A stretch of DNA of 64,000 nt, taken from Bacteroides faecalis. GTDB taxonomy: Bacteria > Bacteroidota > Bacteroidia > Bacteroidales > Bacteroidaceae. The stretch lies in NCBI RefSeq assembly GCF_003865075.1, contig NZ_BHWB01000008.1, positions 62,001-126,000 of the forward strand, given 5' to 3'. A program made the translations under genes and the position numbers. The notes below the pieces were generated by a model. It searched no databases and was not told the origin of the DNA. It saw only the letters and a list, made by a program, of their open reading frames with translations. Below, one piece after another: positions 63,390 to 64,000 of the stretch; position 1 is the stretch's first letter; each line of letters opens with the position of its first letter.

Positions 63390-64000
63390 ATGAAGAATAG
63401 ATTAATAGGACTGTTGTTATGTTTGTCGGCATTTGTCTTAGTAGCAAATGCCCAGCAAATTTCATTTGTGAAGAATTGCTCTTGGGAAGACCTGAAAGCA
63501 CGTGCCCAAAAAGAGGATAAACCGATTTTTGTAGATGTATATACCTCTTGGTGTGCTCCGTGTAAGAAGATGGCGGCTACAGTCTTTAAAGATCCTGAAG
63601 TAGTGGCTTATATGGATAAAAATTATATTTCTATTCAGTTGGATGCGGAAAAAGAAAAGGATCATGGTTTCTTCACTAAGTTCCGTCCGGGAGCTTATCC
63701 ATCTTTTTATTGGTTGGATAAGGACGGTCAGTTGCTGAGTACTAAAACTGGAGCTATGCCCTCAGAATTATTCTTGAAATCTTGTCAGGATGCCAAGACC
63801 GGTTCATTGGGCAAACAAATAGACGAGTATAATCAAAAGTGGAAGTCGGGTAATAGGGAAGATGACTTTGTCGAAAAATACCTGTTTGAGGTATTACCGC
63901 AAGTGTTTCCAGATTCGGTGCGTCCGCTCTTCAACCAGTATTTAACCGGATTGTCTCCTGAAAAACTGAAAAGTCCGAGAATCGGTAAACTTTTGTGCCG
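63390..64000 (+). CDS. Thioredoxin-family exported protein, partial
   Basis: The gene starts at 63390, two bases after the previous stop, and is cut by the right edge (about 203 residues visible). MKNRLIGLLLCLSAFVLVAN is the signal peptide, ending NAQQ. A thioredoxin domain follows with DVYTSWCAPCKKMAATVFKD, active site WCAPC, and the cis-Pro in GAYPSFYWLDKDG. The remaining visible part begins a helical C-terminal region. It is probably periplasmic and cotranscribed with the SusCD genes; a role in protein folding or disulfide handling for the locus is an inference. Confidence 0.88.
   Translation, partial: MKNRLIGLLLCLSAFVLVANAQQISFVKNCSWEDLKARAQKEDKPIFVDVYTSWCAPCKKMAATVFKDPEVVAYMDKNYISIQLDAEKEKDHGFFTKFRPGAYPSFYWLDKDGQLLSTKTGAMPSELFLKSCQDAKTGSLGKQIDEYNQKWKSGNREDDFVEKYLFEVLPQVFPDSVRPLFNQYLTGLSPEKLKSPRIGKLLC

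Overview
The window looks like a Bacteroides chromosome segment. The evidence is the Bacteroidetes promoter type (-33 TTTG, about 20 bp, -7 TAnnTTTG) in front of many genes, a SusC/SusD locus with an ECF sigma/FecR pair, a FeoA-FeoB fusion, the HU-like/smalltalk/amidase trio and a DUF3987/VirE-N pair. Gene identities come from reading the protein sequences; no database search was run.

Bases 1-21,700 are the distal part of an AT-rich capsular/surface polysaccharide operon, all on the + strand. It holds the end of a flippase, an IS66 remnant, a three-gene deoxysugar cassette (2,3-dehydratase, 3-ketoreductase, 4-ketoreductase), an EpsG-like polymerase, five intact glycosyltransferases, a frameshifted exported beta-helix protein, a UDP-GlcNAc epimerase/UDP-HexNAc dehydrogenase pair, a PglC-like initiating transferase, a PglD/NeuD-like acyltransferase and a PglE-like aminotransferase. 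Between the last two sits a small acyl-synthesis cassette: ACP, ketoacyl synthase III, ketoreductase and a metallo-beta-lactamase-fold hydrolase. Relics of at least one more glycosyltransferase lie in the gaps.

Bases 21,800-26,000 carry the module often found beside Bacteroides capsule loci: amidase, 35-residue smalltalk protein, HU-like protein, DUF4248 protein, DUF3987 primase/helicase-like protein and VirE-N protein. Next come a small frameshifted gene, the feoAB fusion with its Cys-rich partner gene, and tRNA-Cys.

Bases 29,500-39,100, between tRNA-Cys and tRNA-Thr, form an AT-rich accessory stretch that resembles a defence island: a Fic protein whose catalytic His position is Gln, two overlapping DUF262 genes (only the first has a DUF1524 HNH-type nuclease end), a DUF1579-like protein, an unrecognised 502-residue protein built from two copies of a HEPN-like domain, and an AlkC-like DNA glycosylase.

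Bases 39,600-64,000 are mostly housekeeping: EamA transporter, thioredoxin-like lipoprotein, methyltransferase, VOC protein, pdxH, pirin, D-lactate dehydrogenase, a FadL-type and a DcaP-type porin, and an ECF sigma factor. A queuosine group (YhhQ transporter behind a likely preQ1-I riboswitch, queC, queF) has a striking array of short palindromic repeats between queC and queF. The window ends with an ECF sigma/FecR/SusC/SusD/DUF4843/PKD-like/thioredoxin uptake locus that runs off the right edge. Three genes (8113, 26160 and 44480) are each broken by what looks like loss of a single base in a homopolymer.
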